This document shows, in pieces, positions 44,345 through 55,454 of a stretch of 64,000 bases of DNA. The stretch is from NCBI GenBank assembly GCA_905220665.1, contig CAJNAR010000155.1, positions 620,001-684,000 on the forward strand, in the 5' to 3' direction. Numbering within the stretch: the stretch's first letter is position 1; every line of letters begins with the position of its first letter. Under the pieces are notes generated by a model. That model saw only the letters and a list, made by a program, of their open reading frames with translations, searched no databases and was not told the origin of the DNA. This DNA comes from Albugo candida. Taxonomy: Eukaryota; Oomycota; Peronosporomycetes; Albuginales; Albuginaceae. The position numbers and the translations under genes are program-made.

Positions 44345-47300
44345 CTATTGTGGAGGAATTGAGGATGATATGAGCGTGTTGATGGACGTATTGTGACAAT
44401 TTTTGAGAAAAAAGGCTTGAGAATTCAATGGTAAAAGTGACAATGGGACGGAAGTTTGGAGAATTAAGGATGCGCGTTCTTTGACTGCTTTGTGATGACA
44501 CTGTCATTGGGAGGATGTATTGTATTGTGTAGCTCCGTAAGCAGCTGTATCTGACATAAGGGATTTAAGAATGTAAAGAAGAAAGGCATTCATTTGATAA
44601 CTGGAAAATGCGATTGAGAGGAAGAGCTGAATGAGATACATATCACAGTCTTTAGTGAGAATTTGATAGCTCCTATTCAGCTGAGGAATCTGATTTAGCA
44701 CAGGCATAGCGATAGAAGTCGCAATATAAATACATAGTTGTTTATGATTTCGAGGAATGAAAATCATCGAATGTGGAGAGAAAATAGAATGAGCGCACAG
44801 CCGCAAGGAAGAGGATGGAAGCGCACTTTTTAGACATTCTCAAGCTGTACCTAACTGACATTGTTCTAAAAATCAAAGCCGAGAGGTAGATGCTGGCTAC
44901 AAAATATTCGAGTTCCACAATTTGATACAGAAAGGCTTTTAGGTAACGTTCCAAATATGTAGCGACAATTGTGCCGCTTAAAATTAAAGGTACTCATGAG
45001 CATGAAGTTTTTAAGAAAGCAGTGGCCTCCAAACTCGCGAGAACCGAGCGCAGCGGATCTCTAGGGAAGTGCATTACAATGCTGCAGCCACGGAAAAGCA
45101 GAGATCCCTCTCCTTTTGGCGAGGATAATGTCGCTCTATGTATGCGGTGGTTTTATAGAGAGAGCCATCAGTGCGATCTCACATCATCAAAACTAGCCGC
45201 TTGTGGCACAAATGTACATCATGAGGTGGTCTTTTGCCGCTGCAAAGTTTGCATTTGGAACATCGATCAAGGTCCAGCATGATCGTCCCTTTAAATGGTT
45301 AGAGGCGCTATTCAGATATGTGATCATTCTGCAACTTGAGCAAAAATATGTCCTTGGAACGTCATCCATTCAGTGGCCAAATACATCAAAATTGTCAGAG
45401 AAGAAAATCTCGGAAATGACTGGTTTACGCCAAGCGGAACTCGCTATCATTAGCACCTTCTAACAAAACAAAAAAATGGCGATAAGCTGCTAATCAAACT
45501 CCTTCACGTAATGCTCCCATGTCCGGTGTCGAAAAGTCGGTGCTAAGAGAGATTATGTTGCTATGTACGTAAATAAGTAAATAAACTTGAAGTGATGGCA
45601 TTAGCACCAAAATCTCATTTCATCAAGGCACGGCTAAAGCGATGTTGAGCAAAGTTTCTGATACATCGACACATTGATTCAAATAGGATACAAATCTCAA
45701 TTTACCTCCTACATCCCATTCTTCCGTGTTCATACATATTCCCAAAGTTCGCAATTCACTGCGAAATCCTAAGTTTGCTGCTGCCATCCCATCGAATCTT
45801 TAACCAATGTTTCAAACGACGACTTCCAAAGTCTGCAGTAAGAAAGACGCTGAATGGAGATGCATAATAGTGCCCAACAGCATCGATCTACCTTACATAT
45901 TTTTCATCCGCGAAATGACACCGTACACTGAACATAAATATTGAAAAGGTTATCAGGGAATAGAATCGAAAGTGTTAGCAAATCGTTGTTTTTGGACTAG
46001 CCATAACATCGCACAAATGCGATATCGCGCAACAGATGGTCGATAGAGTGTGTGCAGGGAGCTTAAATTTACAATTAATCTCGTCTTATAGTTTGAAGAA
46101 CACAGGTGGAATAAAGGGTTCTTATAGGTTCTCGATAGGGAATAGAGGCAAACTGTCGCAAATAATGCGTTAGTATACTCATTGACTAAGCAGCTGCAAG
46201 GCTTGTTGAGTCAATAAAGTGGCGATAGAGGAAGATTGCGTGCGCAATTAGAAATATGTGTATGAGTATGGTATGCAATTTTATCGAACAAATGAAACCC
46301 GAAGCGTAGTATACTTGAATGAGGGTCATACTGAAGAGAAGTTCTCCATTCTTTGCAGTATCCGACTGGTGGGATGCAGCTTCTCGTATACTGTCTGACG
46401 GGCTCCAGAACACGGACCAAGAGCTACATTAACGATAAAGACAACACGTACTATCATATAGTCTTATGCGATAAAGTCCCTGCATTTGATTATCATGATA
46501 TGACAAAAATAATAGTGAGGCTTCAAACATGCTCAAGCTGAAAATTTTTGTGCAGATGATAGCACAAGAGTCTATCAGTGAGTGGCATACATTCCCTGAC
46601 TATTTTGACTTGCAGATTGTAAAAGGCCACTATGAAAATGGGTTGTTTGATGGCAATATAGAACTTGAACCGCATTCGAAGATGGTTGGATATGGTGACA
46701 AGGATGTTGGTGTTAATAAGATGTTGTCTGCAGTAGTTCATGGTAGGACGCGAAACGAGTCCGTATTGAATTGAAATCATGCATTGATTGCTTATTGTAG
46801 GATATGACTTAAATGATTCAGGCCAAGATTACGTCCATGTACGAAAAATGACCCGCATCATCCCTGTAGTTGGTGACCAATGCTGTCACAACTCTTATGC
46901 TCTTGTTTTATTGAAGGTTTAAACTTGACGATTTTATGTAAGATCTATCTACATCGAAAGAAATGGCATAAGGCCGAATCATGGCGGAACATTTAAATGA
47001 CTACTCGGAACATAGACCTCTCTGATGTGATGTGCTGTGAATTGACAGAACCATAAGTCCTTTTCAGAGAATCTTTCGTCCATGTACCTGCTATGTTTAG
47101 TATATTAACAAATGATTGTGATGCTGACAATTCGCCACACCTGTCATGCATTGCTGTAGCTGATAGTTACATGCGAGGAGATACATGATACGAATGAACC
47201 GTCAGAGTGTATGCTTCGAAGCTATTGTACCAAATGAGACAATAACGCTATTTCTTTCTCTCAAAAATGGAACATGACGTGATAATATGAGTCGGTTTTA

Positions 47301-49320
47301 AAGTCTTGTTTCTACCTCACAATCTAACGACTCTAAATGAAGCCTCTCATGGTCTGTCCCTTAAAGCCTACACTTCTACATCATTCGCGCAGTCGGAATC
47401 GTCCTGATTGGCATACGAACAAGTTCCGTATCTCGAGTCGTGAAAAGCGGATATCAATGCCTCTAGGTCAGCAAAAAAACTGATACAACGACGTTCTATT
47501 TGTTTTTTTTGGAATACTTTACAAGTCAGTAGAGAGAGTTATCTTCACTCGCTATGATGTCAGATCCGCACCGGTAAGCTAGAATCATTTGGAAACACAC
47601 AACCATGCAATCGATTGTTCTCCACCTTGGGTATTTGCATTGTGCATATAAGCACTACCAATAGACCTTACATGTGAAAAGACATAGAGCTTACCCGTTC
47701 AAAAATCGTCCTTTTCATGATGTTTTTTATATCGTTCAGCTAAGCAAAACACTGCAAAAGTTCCTAATCGTATACCGTCCTGTTTGCTATGTTCATAGAT
47801 GACTAATATCTATCGTTCATTCGGTTATAAATTATATTTGTGTGGAATTGATTCCTTTCGAATGACTTGATACCTCCCAGCTTCTTGCATGTTGCGGTAC
47901 TTGAGAATTCTTAAGATTGCTCAAACGAAACCATCGTTAAGGGAAAACAGGGCATAGAGGAAGTGAGCGTTTAGCCAATATGGTACACACATTACCTTGA
48001 GACCCCTATCCAATTCCATAACGCATCGCGAGAGGTGGTCAATGAGTGCATTCGTGTATATTCCGCCACCTCAAGATTTCATATGCATGGGTCTATGAGC
48101 AATCCTAAGTAACAGTGATGTGCCTTAGCTAGCTCAAACTCAGCTTAATCGGGCATAAATCGAGAATTCTCCAAGCACATATTTTCGCAATTCACCATCT
48201 ATCCTATTTTCACGCTATGATCTATCGACGCAATATTGCATACTGTCCAGCTGTACATGTCCCAGCTGGGCATGCCTTTTATCCATGAGCAGTGGACTTC
48301 TGTGTTTGCTCGACGTCATTACCGCATTTTCGATGGAAAGGGTTGCCAGAGGAGCTGATGTAAAATGACAGAAATACGTGATTTCGATAATTGCGCAAAA
48401 TAATCTAATTGACTATTGAAGTCGCCGTCGGTATCCGTCCTCATGTGATCGGATGTGGTATGTGATGGCGCGTTCTCTTTCACTTATAATGCAGTTTTTT
48501 CTGCAATCAGTTTTCTGATGCAAAACGCAGCGATGACTACACTTTTCTCCAAATCGAATTCCTCGCTATGTTAGTGAGTTCCTACTAAAGGTTTTTGCCA
48601 GTCTTATTGTTGTCACACAAGATTCATGTCGTTCTTGTAGAGCGGTCTTATAGTCTCTACTTAAATACGTCCTTCCTGACCATTTCACACTATTTGATAG
48701 ATTTTCCTTGTGTTTAGACTCAATGATTCTCGTGTACGCTGGAATATAAAATTGGTCATTCTCACTCGACCCTTTTACAAACGAAATGCGTCAAGACTCG
48801 GTCGATAAGCTGCCATGCATGGGCTTGCGGCTATCACAAAGTCTCTTACATCTCGATGTACGGGTGATCGCAAACTTTTGCACGCTGTAAGTTGTAAATC
48901 TTTGATCGAGTCCTATCAAATGAGCCGTAAAAGGTAGCGCGTGTGGTTGGTTGAAGATTCTGGAAGGTATTTCATTGTACTATACTGCACTCAATTTGTG
49001 ATTCTTCACCCTATTATAATAATGTCTATTTAGTGTGGACTCTTAATCTGGCCCCCATTATCAAGCTCAAGACGAGAAAACATACCTATTTTTGATACAT
49101 TGTTGCGACGAAACGTTACGCGAGCGTTATGCCCGCTATATGAAGTTACTTTGAGCGCGTCGTGCGTTTTCATTTGTGACAATTTCTATGCGAAGAGATC
49201 CGTCGCATCTACATGAGCGGTTCTTCTTTCTAGAAAGTCAATGTCTCAGGGCATCTAAACGTTCGATTCGCCTCCTCAATTCAGAATCCGCAGAGTAAGT
49301 GAGAAGTAAGAAAGAGGAAA
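44345..49320. other. Gene-empty stretch, 5 kb
   Basis: Only short overlapping frames, several hydrophobic (44504-44954, minus) or mixed (44971-45463, 46529-46774, plus). None has recognisable domains, a clear promoter motif or splice continuity. I see no tandem repeats and no terminal repeats. Probably old mobile DNA or simple intergenic sequence. Confidence 0.45.
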
Positions 49321-49857
49321 ATGCTGAGTCCGTGGGAATTAGTGCGATCGCGCCATTGGCACCCAATGGCATCCTTGGAGCAATCCATGATGGATTTCGA
49401 TGATCTTGCGAATCAGATGTTGACGAATCAGTCGCCATTTACATCGTTTCCTGCCCGAGACATTTGCGATGACGATGAGTTTTTCAAAGATTTGGAAGAT
49501 GAAAAAGAGAAAAATGCCCAAACGCCGGATGGACCAGATCTATTAAACAATCAGAAACGGTTTTCCAATTACTCATACTCCAGTTCGTCCATTCTCGACC
49601 ATCAAGGGCGTCATGTGAAAAGCACCCGGCGCCGATTTGAAGACTCTAATGGGCGACTGAAAGCTACCCACGAGCGTGAAATTGACGGGAAGAAGCTTCG
49701 GAGTACTTGGGAACGTCGCAAAGGCGAGGGAAAGCACAACTTGATTTGCTCGGAAGGATCGCCAGAGGAGTTCGAGAACGCGTGGGCCAGAACGCCTTTT
49801 GGCGAAGCGCAATTGAAAACGATCGAACAAACGAAAGAGGCGAAGAAGGAGGATTGA
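49321..49857 (+). CDS. Myeloid leukaemia factor (MLF) family protein
   Basis: Single exon, 178 aa. The core NYSYSSSSILDHQGRHVKST with RRRFEDSNGRLKATHERE and GKKLRSTWERRKGEGKHN matches the MLF1/MLF2 core (SYSSSTVxxYDxxGxPKVYQxS... RxxxDSDSGxExMxxxHxIxDRxHxxxR). The end, SPEEFENAWARTPF, parallels the DDEWRR-like end. The N-terminus is acidic (DDLANQM, CDDDEFFKDLEDEKEKN). MLF proteins are small adaptor proteins linked with stress and protein aggregates; the role here is inferred. Converges with the next gene (126 bp between stops). Confidence 0.7.
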   Translation: MLSPWELVRSRHWHPMASLEQSMMDFDDLANQMLTNQSPFTSFPARDICDDDEFFKDLEDEKEKNAQTPDGPDLLNNQKRFSNYSYSSSSILDHQGRHVKSTRRRFEDSNGRLKATHEREIDGKKLRSTWERRKGEGKHNLICSEGSPEEFENAWARTPFGEAQLKTIEQTKEAKKED

Positions 49858-49983
49858 TAAGAATTTGGTTTGTAGTTGTATTGTGATTTAGTATGCAAAT
49901 TGTATCAACCAACCGATGCGAGGTAATATATTGGACGTAATATTTTGTTAAAATACAAAATAGTTGCACACGCCTAGTTGAAC

Positions 49984-50800
49984 TTATCTTGAGTGCGTTT
50001 TCGATGACGATATACTGATCATTAGTTTTGCACGTGACTCCCACACTGCAAATCCTAGCTGAAACTGCTCCTCTTTCAGTAAATCGGTTTTCTTCATCAA
50101 GAGTGCGTATTCTTCAAGGTTGTGACGATACGTTACGTCGTTATCGGATAATTGATTACGTCGCGTGCTGAGTAGATTGTTCCGTTTTTCTTGCAACAAC
50201 CTTAACGCCTCACGCATCTCTCCAATTTGTTTCTGTATACAAAGATAGTTTAGATCAGTTAGAAAAAAAAGTGATGAATGAACTTGCTTTTTTCTTTTGA
50301 ACGCGTTGGCGCTCATTTTCGTTGTGTCTCTCGCGTTTTGAGGATGCGGTGACATAGAGAAGCGGTCGTCCTCTTTTGCAACCAGAGTAACGAACTTGCG
50401 GTTGTGTGATAATGTTCAAAGGATCTTTGGGAGGATTCTGGTCACTAGGATGCGTCCTTTTCTTGTGTGCAGACCGAGTATTTGCTGGATGAAACTTCAG
50501 TTCACTTGCGTTTTGTGTAGAATCCGCAGTCGCGCAATTCTCGACACTAGAATAGGCGTCACTCATCGCAGATTGCAGCAAATCTGAGGTGAATAAATCC
50601 TCAGCACCAAACGAGTTCGATTCCAACGCTATTGGAAATTTATATTCGGAAACGCGCTGAAAGTATGGAGAGGTCGGTAAAATCGAGCACGCTGATGCCG
50701 GTGGTATGTGATCAATGCCTTGGCTAAACTCGAACGCTTTCTCGTTCTGTAAGAATGGATACAAAAAGGTGGATGATTCGGACAACATTGAGTGATTCAT
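49984..50800 (-). CDS. Basic-region transcription-factor-like protein (bZIP/bHLH-like), two exons
   Basis: Model: 50288-50800 and 49984-50232, 253 aa. The intron (50233-50287, 55 bp) begins GCAAGT and ends ACAG, a GC-AG site that restores the frame exactly (RQRVQKKK/KQIGEMREALRLL). The N-terminal 150 residues are Ser/Pro/Asn-rich and look disordered. The basic segment SSKRERHNENERQRVQKKK carries the H-N-x-x-E-R-x-R pattern of bHLH basic regions, but it runs into a continuous helix with Leu heptads (EALRLLQEKRNNLL) like a bZIP, with no loop and second helix. So it is probably a nuclear DNA-binding protein of unsettled family. The TTG-started frame extends 10 codons further; ATG at 50800 is taken as start. 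Confidence 0.6.
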
Positions 50801-50827
50801 ATTGTAAGCAATGACAAACACTGAGCG

Positions 50828-50841
50828 CAATTAACAATGAG
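50828..50841 (-). promoter_or_regulatory. Inr/FPR-like core promoter of the basic-region gene
   Basis: Minus strand CTCATTGTTAATTG, close to the motif before the DnaJ and glycerol kinase genes, 28-41 bp upstream of the ATG at 50800. Confidence 0.55.
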
Positions 50842-52197
50842 TGCTTAATACTGAAGCCCTTTTGCTGGACGCTCGATATACAGGAAAATCATTGATTGGT
50901 GAATAACTCTCCTCACTTCGATTCTTTTACATTTAAATCGAGGTCTCAAGTAGTTTACATAATCAGTCTGTCGGATAAAGAGGTTTTGATGAGGAAATGA
51001 AATAAATCAGTGGATCAGATGCAAAAGTTGTCATAGTGTCCTCATCAAAGAGAAGTGTTCGAAAAAAGGCTATTTTACGGTAATTATCAGTTAATACGAG
51101 GTTTTTTTGCCTCCCCCAGGTCACCATTTGTCACAAAGGTATGATAGTGTGAATAGTACTCAGCTCTGCCACATAATGTCGGATCAAAGACGGAAAGTTT
51201 CCAGCTGCGCAAATAACACTGAATTTTGGAAAGATGTCTGGACTCAGAGGGTAAGAGTGATTGGTCGTGCTATAGGAAACGACTCAGCCTCGACACAAGA
51301 TAGAGCTACAATGATGAGGAGCGTGTACTTTCTTTCTCAGAGGAGGGAAAATTGCAAGATGGTATTGAGATCACCTGACGTACTTGGGGATTAGCAGCTT
51401 GTTAAGGATTTGCGTAAGTGAGGTCTCGTAGTCGATGCTGGCCTTTTCACATGCGTCTGTGTTTAATATTTAGAAAATATAAGTGGAATGCAATCATGAG
51501 TGTATTTCGATACTCAAAACAGGAGAATGAGAACACACAACACTCAATCAAGCTTGCGTGAGGCACCCTCATTCAGCCAATGATGAGTGTACCTTCCCCT
51601 TCAGATCACTAGGTGTAAATAGGTTGTTAACTATTTTTAATTTATTAAGTTTCATAGGAATGTATTACCGCATCAGTCACATTCTATTTATGACGACCGC
51701 GTTTTGCTCGCTGCTAATTCGCAAAAAATAGTGTTGCACATGCCTCTATGGTCGTACTACCGCGATGAGTCATCTTCAAAACGAACGGGAAGCACATCCC
51801 TAACCGTTTTCAATACACTCTTAAAATTAAAAGAAACGATGCCGCAGGTGGATAGGACACGTCGCAGTTGATATCACAGTGAAATTTTTCGGTTTGCTCG
51901 ATCGTTCTTCACTAGGTACGCTCTCATGGACATAACAAGTTAAGGTTCGCCCTTCTTGTTAGAGCCAGTTATCACCCAATCAGAATCAGGAAGCGGCAAT
52001 CAAGTGACGTCGATTTCCTTAAACTGAGCTTCGTGTGTGCAGCTGTTCGATGCTGAAGAGTAAAGACCTGCTTTGCTTCGTCTACATCGATATGTCATAT
52101 CCGCAGCGAATTCTCATTCGACAAGTTCTTGCAGTGCACATTTCGTAAGCGTAAAGCAAAATACTAACGTGTGATTACATTACGAATTGGTATCAAT
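50842..52197. other. Intergenic, 1.35 kb, with a probable downstream exon of the membrane protein
   Basis: No independent gene is supported; the frame at 51107-51394 starts from TTG and lacks features. Because the membrane-protein gene at 52198-52740 seems to splice out at a GTAAGT donor (52210-52215), its remaining exon or exons should lie in this region on the minus strand. I could not identify them. Confidence 0.4.
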
Positions 52198-52740
52198 CTA
52201 CACGAACGTACTTACTGTTGGTGTATCTAGGTCACGTTCGTACAAAACTTGGCTTTCATCGTTCGCCACATTCATTTCATCAAATGCTTCGAATTCATTG
52301 GCTGCATCATCTCCATCGGACCCTATCAGAGCAGAATCGGCAACACTTGTTATGTGTATCGTTTCCGAACTTCCTATTTCCCCGACTCGACTAAGTTTTG
52401 TGACTGAATTACAACCACGCGCTTGTTGTCGGCTGATATCTTGACGCCATGCGGCAAGCCGTAATGCTTGGCGAAATCGATTTCCATTCCCGTCATTCGC
52501 GTGTGGCTGGTTCTCCACTGAACGCAACTCCTGGATGGTCCGCAAATCAGCGGAATCATAGCGCTGCCGAATCCTGAAATCTGTTGTCTGATTCCTGATA
52601 CGCTCAACACATTTGCAACAAACACGTTGCAAACATAACCAATGCGTACTTTGTTGCCATACTAAAACCAATACAAATGCAAACCCTGTCGCAATGAGGA
52701 AGACGACTGTGATTTCATACGGATGTCGATCAATTATCAT
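52198..52740 (-). CDS. Single-pass membrane protein of unknown function (5' exon)
   Basis: ATG start at 52740. Residues about 9-31 (EITVVFLIATGFAFVLVLVW) form one membrane span right at the N-terminus, followed by a Cys-rich juxtamembrane stretch (CLQRVCCKC, possible palmitoylation). A hydrophilic tail of about 140 residues ends in an acidic part (ADSALIGSDGDDAANEFEAFDEM). The last codons (VSTFV, stop) probably belong to an intron: the sequence ACA/GTAAGTACG at 52216/52215 is a strong donor, so the protein likely continues. It is divergent from glycerol kinase, with 202 bp between start codons. No homology recognised. Confidence 0.55.
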   Translation of the reverse strand: MIIDRHPYEITVVFLIATGFAFVLVLVWQQSTHWLCLQRVCCKCVERIRNQTTDFRIRQRYDSADLRTIQELRSVENQPHANDGNGNRFRQALRLAAWRQDISRQQARGCNSVTKLSRVGEIGSSETIHITSVADSALIGSDGDDAANEFEAFDEMNVANDESQVLYERDLDTPTVSTFV

Positions 52741-52920
52741 AGCATCAAAAAGTCACGTCTCAGCATATGTTGGTGCGTAGGACTGGTTAAATGCGTTTCG
52801 GCACAAAAGTGGTTTTGAGTCAGTTATTCTTCCTTGGTGTAACATGCAAGAAAAGTAAGGAAAAGTGCGGAGAGGCACTGCCTCAAACCATGGAAAAAAA
52901 AACGAAATTGATTTTGATAG

Positions 52921-52938
52921 GCTCATTGTTTTATATTT
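52921..52938 (+). promoter_or_regulatory. Inr/FPR-like core promoter of glycerol kinase
   Basis: GCTCATTGTTTTATATTT matches the oomycete core consensus at most positions. It lies immediately before the ATG at 52943, which argues that the 26 upstream in-frame codons are not translated. The very short leader is unusual, so an upstream start site remains possible. Confidence 0.5.
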
Positions 52939-52942
52939 AAAA

Positions 52943-54484
52943 ATGAGTTTGAGGGAATACGTCGGGGCGATCGATCAAGGAACGACTAGCACTCGTTTTA
53001 TCATTTTTGATCATTCAGGGGATATCGTCGCGAGTCAACAGGTGGAACATGAGCAAATCTACCCGCATCCCGGCTGGAGCGAACACGATCCTGAAGAAAT
53101 ATGGAATAACGTTCAAAAATGTATCACAAAGACTTTGGAAGCGAGCGGCATCACGTCTTATCAGTTAAAAGCGGTGGGTATAACAAACCAACGAGAAACA
53201 ACCATCGTTTGGGATAAGACGACCGGCAAACCCGTTTGCAACGCAATCGTGTGGCACGACGGACGGACCAATGAAATTGTGCAGCAATTCAAGGAACTCC
53301 CTTCCATCGCTTTTCCTAGTCTAGGACAAGATCGATTGCGAGAAGTAACCGGTCTTCCTATCTCCACCTACTTTTCATCATCCAAGTTAAAGTGGATCCT
53401 GGACACTATTCCAGGCGTACGAGCCAAAGCTGAACAAGGAATTGCATTATTTGGCACCGTGGATACATGGCTACTATGGCACTTGAGTGGCGGCGTTCAC
53501 GGTGGCCTCCACCTCACCGATGTCACTAACGCATCACGTACCAACCTCATGAATTTGGACACGCTGAATTGGGATGACACGATCCTAGATTTTATGAACC
53601 TCCCGAAATGCATGCTCCCTCAAATCCGATCATCTTCTGAAATTTATTTTACCGCACACACGACAACTTGTCTCCCGGATATTCCTATCGCCGGAGTTCT
53701 CGGCGATCAGCATGCGGCGCTTTTCGGACAGACCTGTTTCCACTCAGGAGAGGCCAAAAGCACGTACGGGACTGGCTGCTTCTTCATGATGAACACGGGG
53801 AACACAAAGACTCCATCTACTAAAGGCTTACTGACAACTCTGGCGTATAAAATCGGGACCCAGCCTCCCATCTACGCGCTGGAAGGGTCTATTTCGTACG
53901 CTGGTGCACTAATTCAATGGCTACGTGACAATCTGAAAATGATCTCTAATGTCGCTGAGGTCGAAGATCTCGCACGGAACGTCTCAGATAATGGAGGCGT
54001 GTATTTGGTCCCAGCATTCTCAGGCCTTTTTGCACCGCACTGGCGTGAAGATGCACGAGGCGTACTGGTTGGTCTCACTGCTTTTGCTACGAGGGATCAT
54101 ATTGCTCGAGCTGCATTGGAAGCCACTGCGTATCAGACAAAAGAAGTTATCGAGGCGATGGAATCAGACTCGAAAGTAAAGCTCACTGCACTCAAAGTTG
54201 ATGGTGGAATGGTCGTGAATGAACTTTTGATGCAGTTTCAAGCTGATATTCTGAACGTGAATGTCCTTAAGCCTCGGATCCTAGAAACGACCGCGTTGGG
54301 CGCTGCGTATGCGGCCGGCCTGGCTGTGAAATTTTGGAAAAGTGAAGAGGAATTGCGTGAAAAGTACAAAGTGAGTGCGACATGGGAACCCAATTTTCCC
54401 GAAAGCAAGCGTTCCGAGCTGATGAGAATGTGGAAAAAGGCTGTCGAGCGTACACTCGACTGGGAGACGTTACCGACAATGTAA
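52943..54484 (+). CDS. Glycerol kinase
   Basis: Single exon, 513 aa, full length for the FGGY family. It phosphorylates glycerol with ATP to glycerol-3-phosphate. Features: the nucleotide-binding loop DQGTTSTR (11-18), the family phrase PHPGWSEHDPEEIW, GITNQRETTIVWDK, and WHDGRT. Then come GTVDTWLLWHLSGG, DVTNASRTNLMNL, GVLGDQHAALFGQ (catalytic Asp) and the C-terminal FGGY signature region ALKVDGGMVVNELLMQFQADIL. No targeting peptide is obvious. In an intracellular parasite or pathogen this gene would support use of glycerol or host lipid; that is inference. It converges with the coiled-coil gene (94 bp). Confidence 0.96.
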   Translation: MSLREYVGAIDQGTTSTRFIIFDHSGDIVASQQVEHEQIYPHPGWSEHDPEEIWNNVQKCITKTLEASGITSYQLKAVGITNQRETTIVWDKTTGKPVCNAIVWHDGRTNEIVQQFKELPSIAFPSLGQDRLREVTGLPISTYFSSSKLKWILDTIPGVRAKAEQGIALFGTVDTWLLWHLSGGVHGGLHLTDVTNASRTNLMNLDTLNWDDTILDFMNLPKCMLPQIRSSSEIYFTAHTTTCLPDIPIAGVLGDQHAALFGQTCFHSGEAKSTYGTGCFFMMNTGNTKTPSTKGLLTTLAYKIGTQPPIYALEGSISYAGALIQWLRDNLKMISNVAEVEDLARNVSDNGGVYLVPAFSGLFAPHWREDARGVLVGLTAFATRDHIARAALEATAYQTKEVIEAMESDSKVKLTALKVDGGMVVNELLMQFQADILNVNVLKPRILETTALGAAYAAGLAVKFWKSEEELREKYKVSATWEPNFPESKRSELMRMWKKAVERTLDWETLPTM

Positions 54485-54578
54485 AGCTTTTCCATCTGTT
54501 GTCTAAAAAATGTATTCTAAATGTCTATATTTACCAACTTGAAAGCCGACGTATCAGCGATTCGTTCAGCTCTGAGTC

Positions 54579-55454
54579 TCAGTCGAGTGAGATACCAACT
54601 TCCCGACTCATACGCTCCATCCACGCAAACGATCTGATCTCTGGAGTCAATGGAATAGAGCGCTGATCGTCGTGAAAAGTGTTTTCTGGGCTTTTTGTCA
54701 AAGGTGTTTTCACGCTCGGCGCCTTTATCTTACTCGTTTTCTTCATAGGACGCGAAGAATGCACAGACTGTCGTGCTGTCTCTCCCCGTAAAGTGGAGAG
54801 ACGCTTGGGTTTCTTCCCGTCCACAAGAGGAGTCAAATCTTGAGCGTATAGTGCCACAATACGCTGTCGGTGTTCGAGTTGATTCTTCTTTTGATTATTT
54901 CGGGCTTCAATCAAATCAGCAGCCTCTTGTGCAGTTTTGCGAGGTGTGACCGCTGCCAGAAGCTTTTTCTCTGCGGGTAGTTTCTTATCCGCAGAGGTTG
55001 AGGCTGCAAGACTTGTTCGTCGCTCAAACTTTTGTACGGGAGGATTTAATAGCTTTAAGGCGTGAAGCCGTTGCTGCTCTTCTTGCTCCTTACGTTCTGC
55101 AGCCTTTAACGAAAGAATTTTCTTCTGATGCTCTAAATACTCTTTTTGTCTTTTTCTTGCGGCTTCTCGTATGCTATTTTGTGTTTCTTTCTCTCGAATC
55201 TGTTGCTCTTGGATTTCGTTCTGCTTTTCTGTTAGGAGAAAGCTCTGTTGTTGAAGAATTCGCATTTGTTCTCGATATTTTTCCCCCAATTCATCTAAAT
55301 GTCGGAGTTTTGGCTGGTCAAGTAGCAACAATTGTAACTCTGTCGATTCGATACATTGATCGTCAGCATCTTTGGATTTCTGACTCGCCCGCCAGAAACG
55401 TTGAACTGTTCTTATTGCAATTTCCGATGCGACTTTACTTTGACCGAGCGTCAT
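54579..55454 (-). CDS. Coiled-coil protein of unknown function
   Basis: Single exon, 291 aa, ATG at 55454. Residues about 55-140 form a charged Glu/Gln/Lys-rich coiled coil (EKQNEIQEQQIREKETQNSI; KAAERKEQEEQQRLHALKLL). The N-terminus AIRTVQRFWRASQ is a weak IQ-like amphipathic segment that could bind calmodulin or a light chain. The second half is basic and Ser/Pro-rich (SSRPMKKTSKIKAPSVKTPL), probably disordered. No family recognised; cytoskeletal or ciliary association is possible but unproven. Confidence 0.7.
   Translation of the reverse strand: MTLGQSKVASEIAIRTVQRFWRASQKSKDADDQCIESTELQLLLLDQPKLRHLDELGEKYREQMRILQQQSFLLTEKQNEIQEQQIREKETQNSIREAARKRQKEYLEHQKKILSLKAAERKEQEEQQRLHALKLLNPPVQKFERRTSLAASTSADKKLPAEKKLLAAVTPRKTAQEAADLIEARNNQKKNQLEHRQRIVALYAQDLTPLVDGKKPKRLSTLRGETARQSVHSSRPMKKTSKIKAPSVKTPLTKSPENTFHDDQRSIPLTPEIRSFAWMERMSREVGISLD

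Noticed and set aside
44504..44954. Two overlapping hydrophobic minus-strand frames
   Set aside because: No signal peptide or conserved features; AT-rich DNA readily yields such frames.
52865..52942. Longer N-terminus for glycerol kinase (26 extra codons)
   Set aside because: The extra part starts from a non-ATG codon, is not conserved in the family, and overlaps the core promoter motif.
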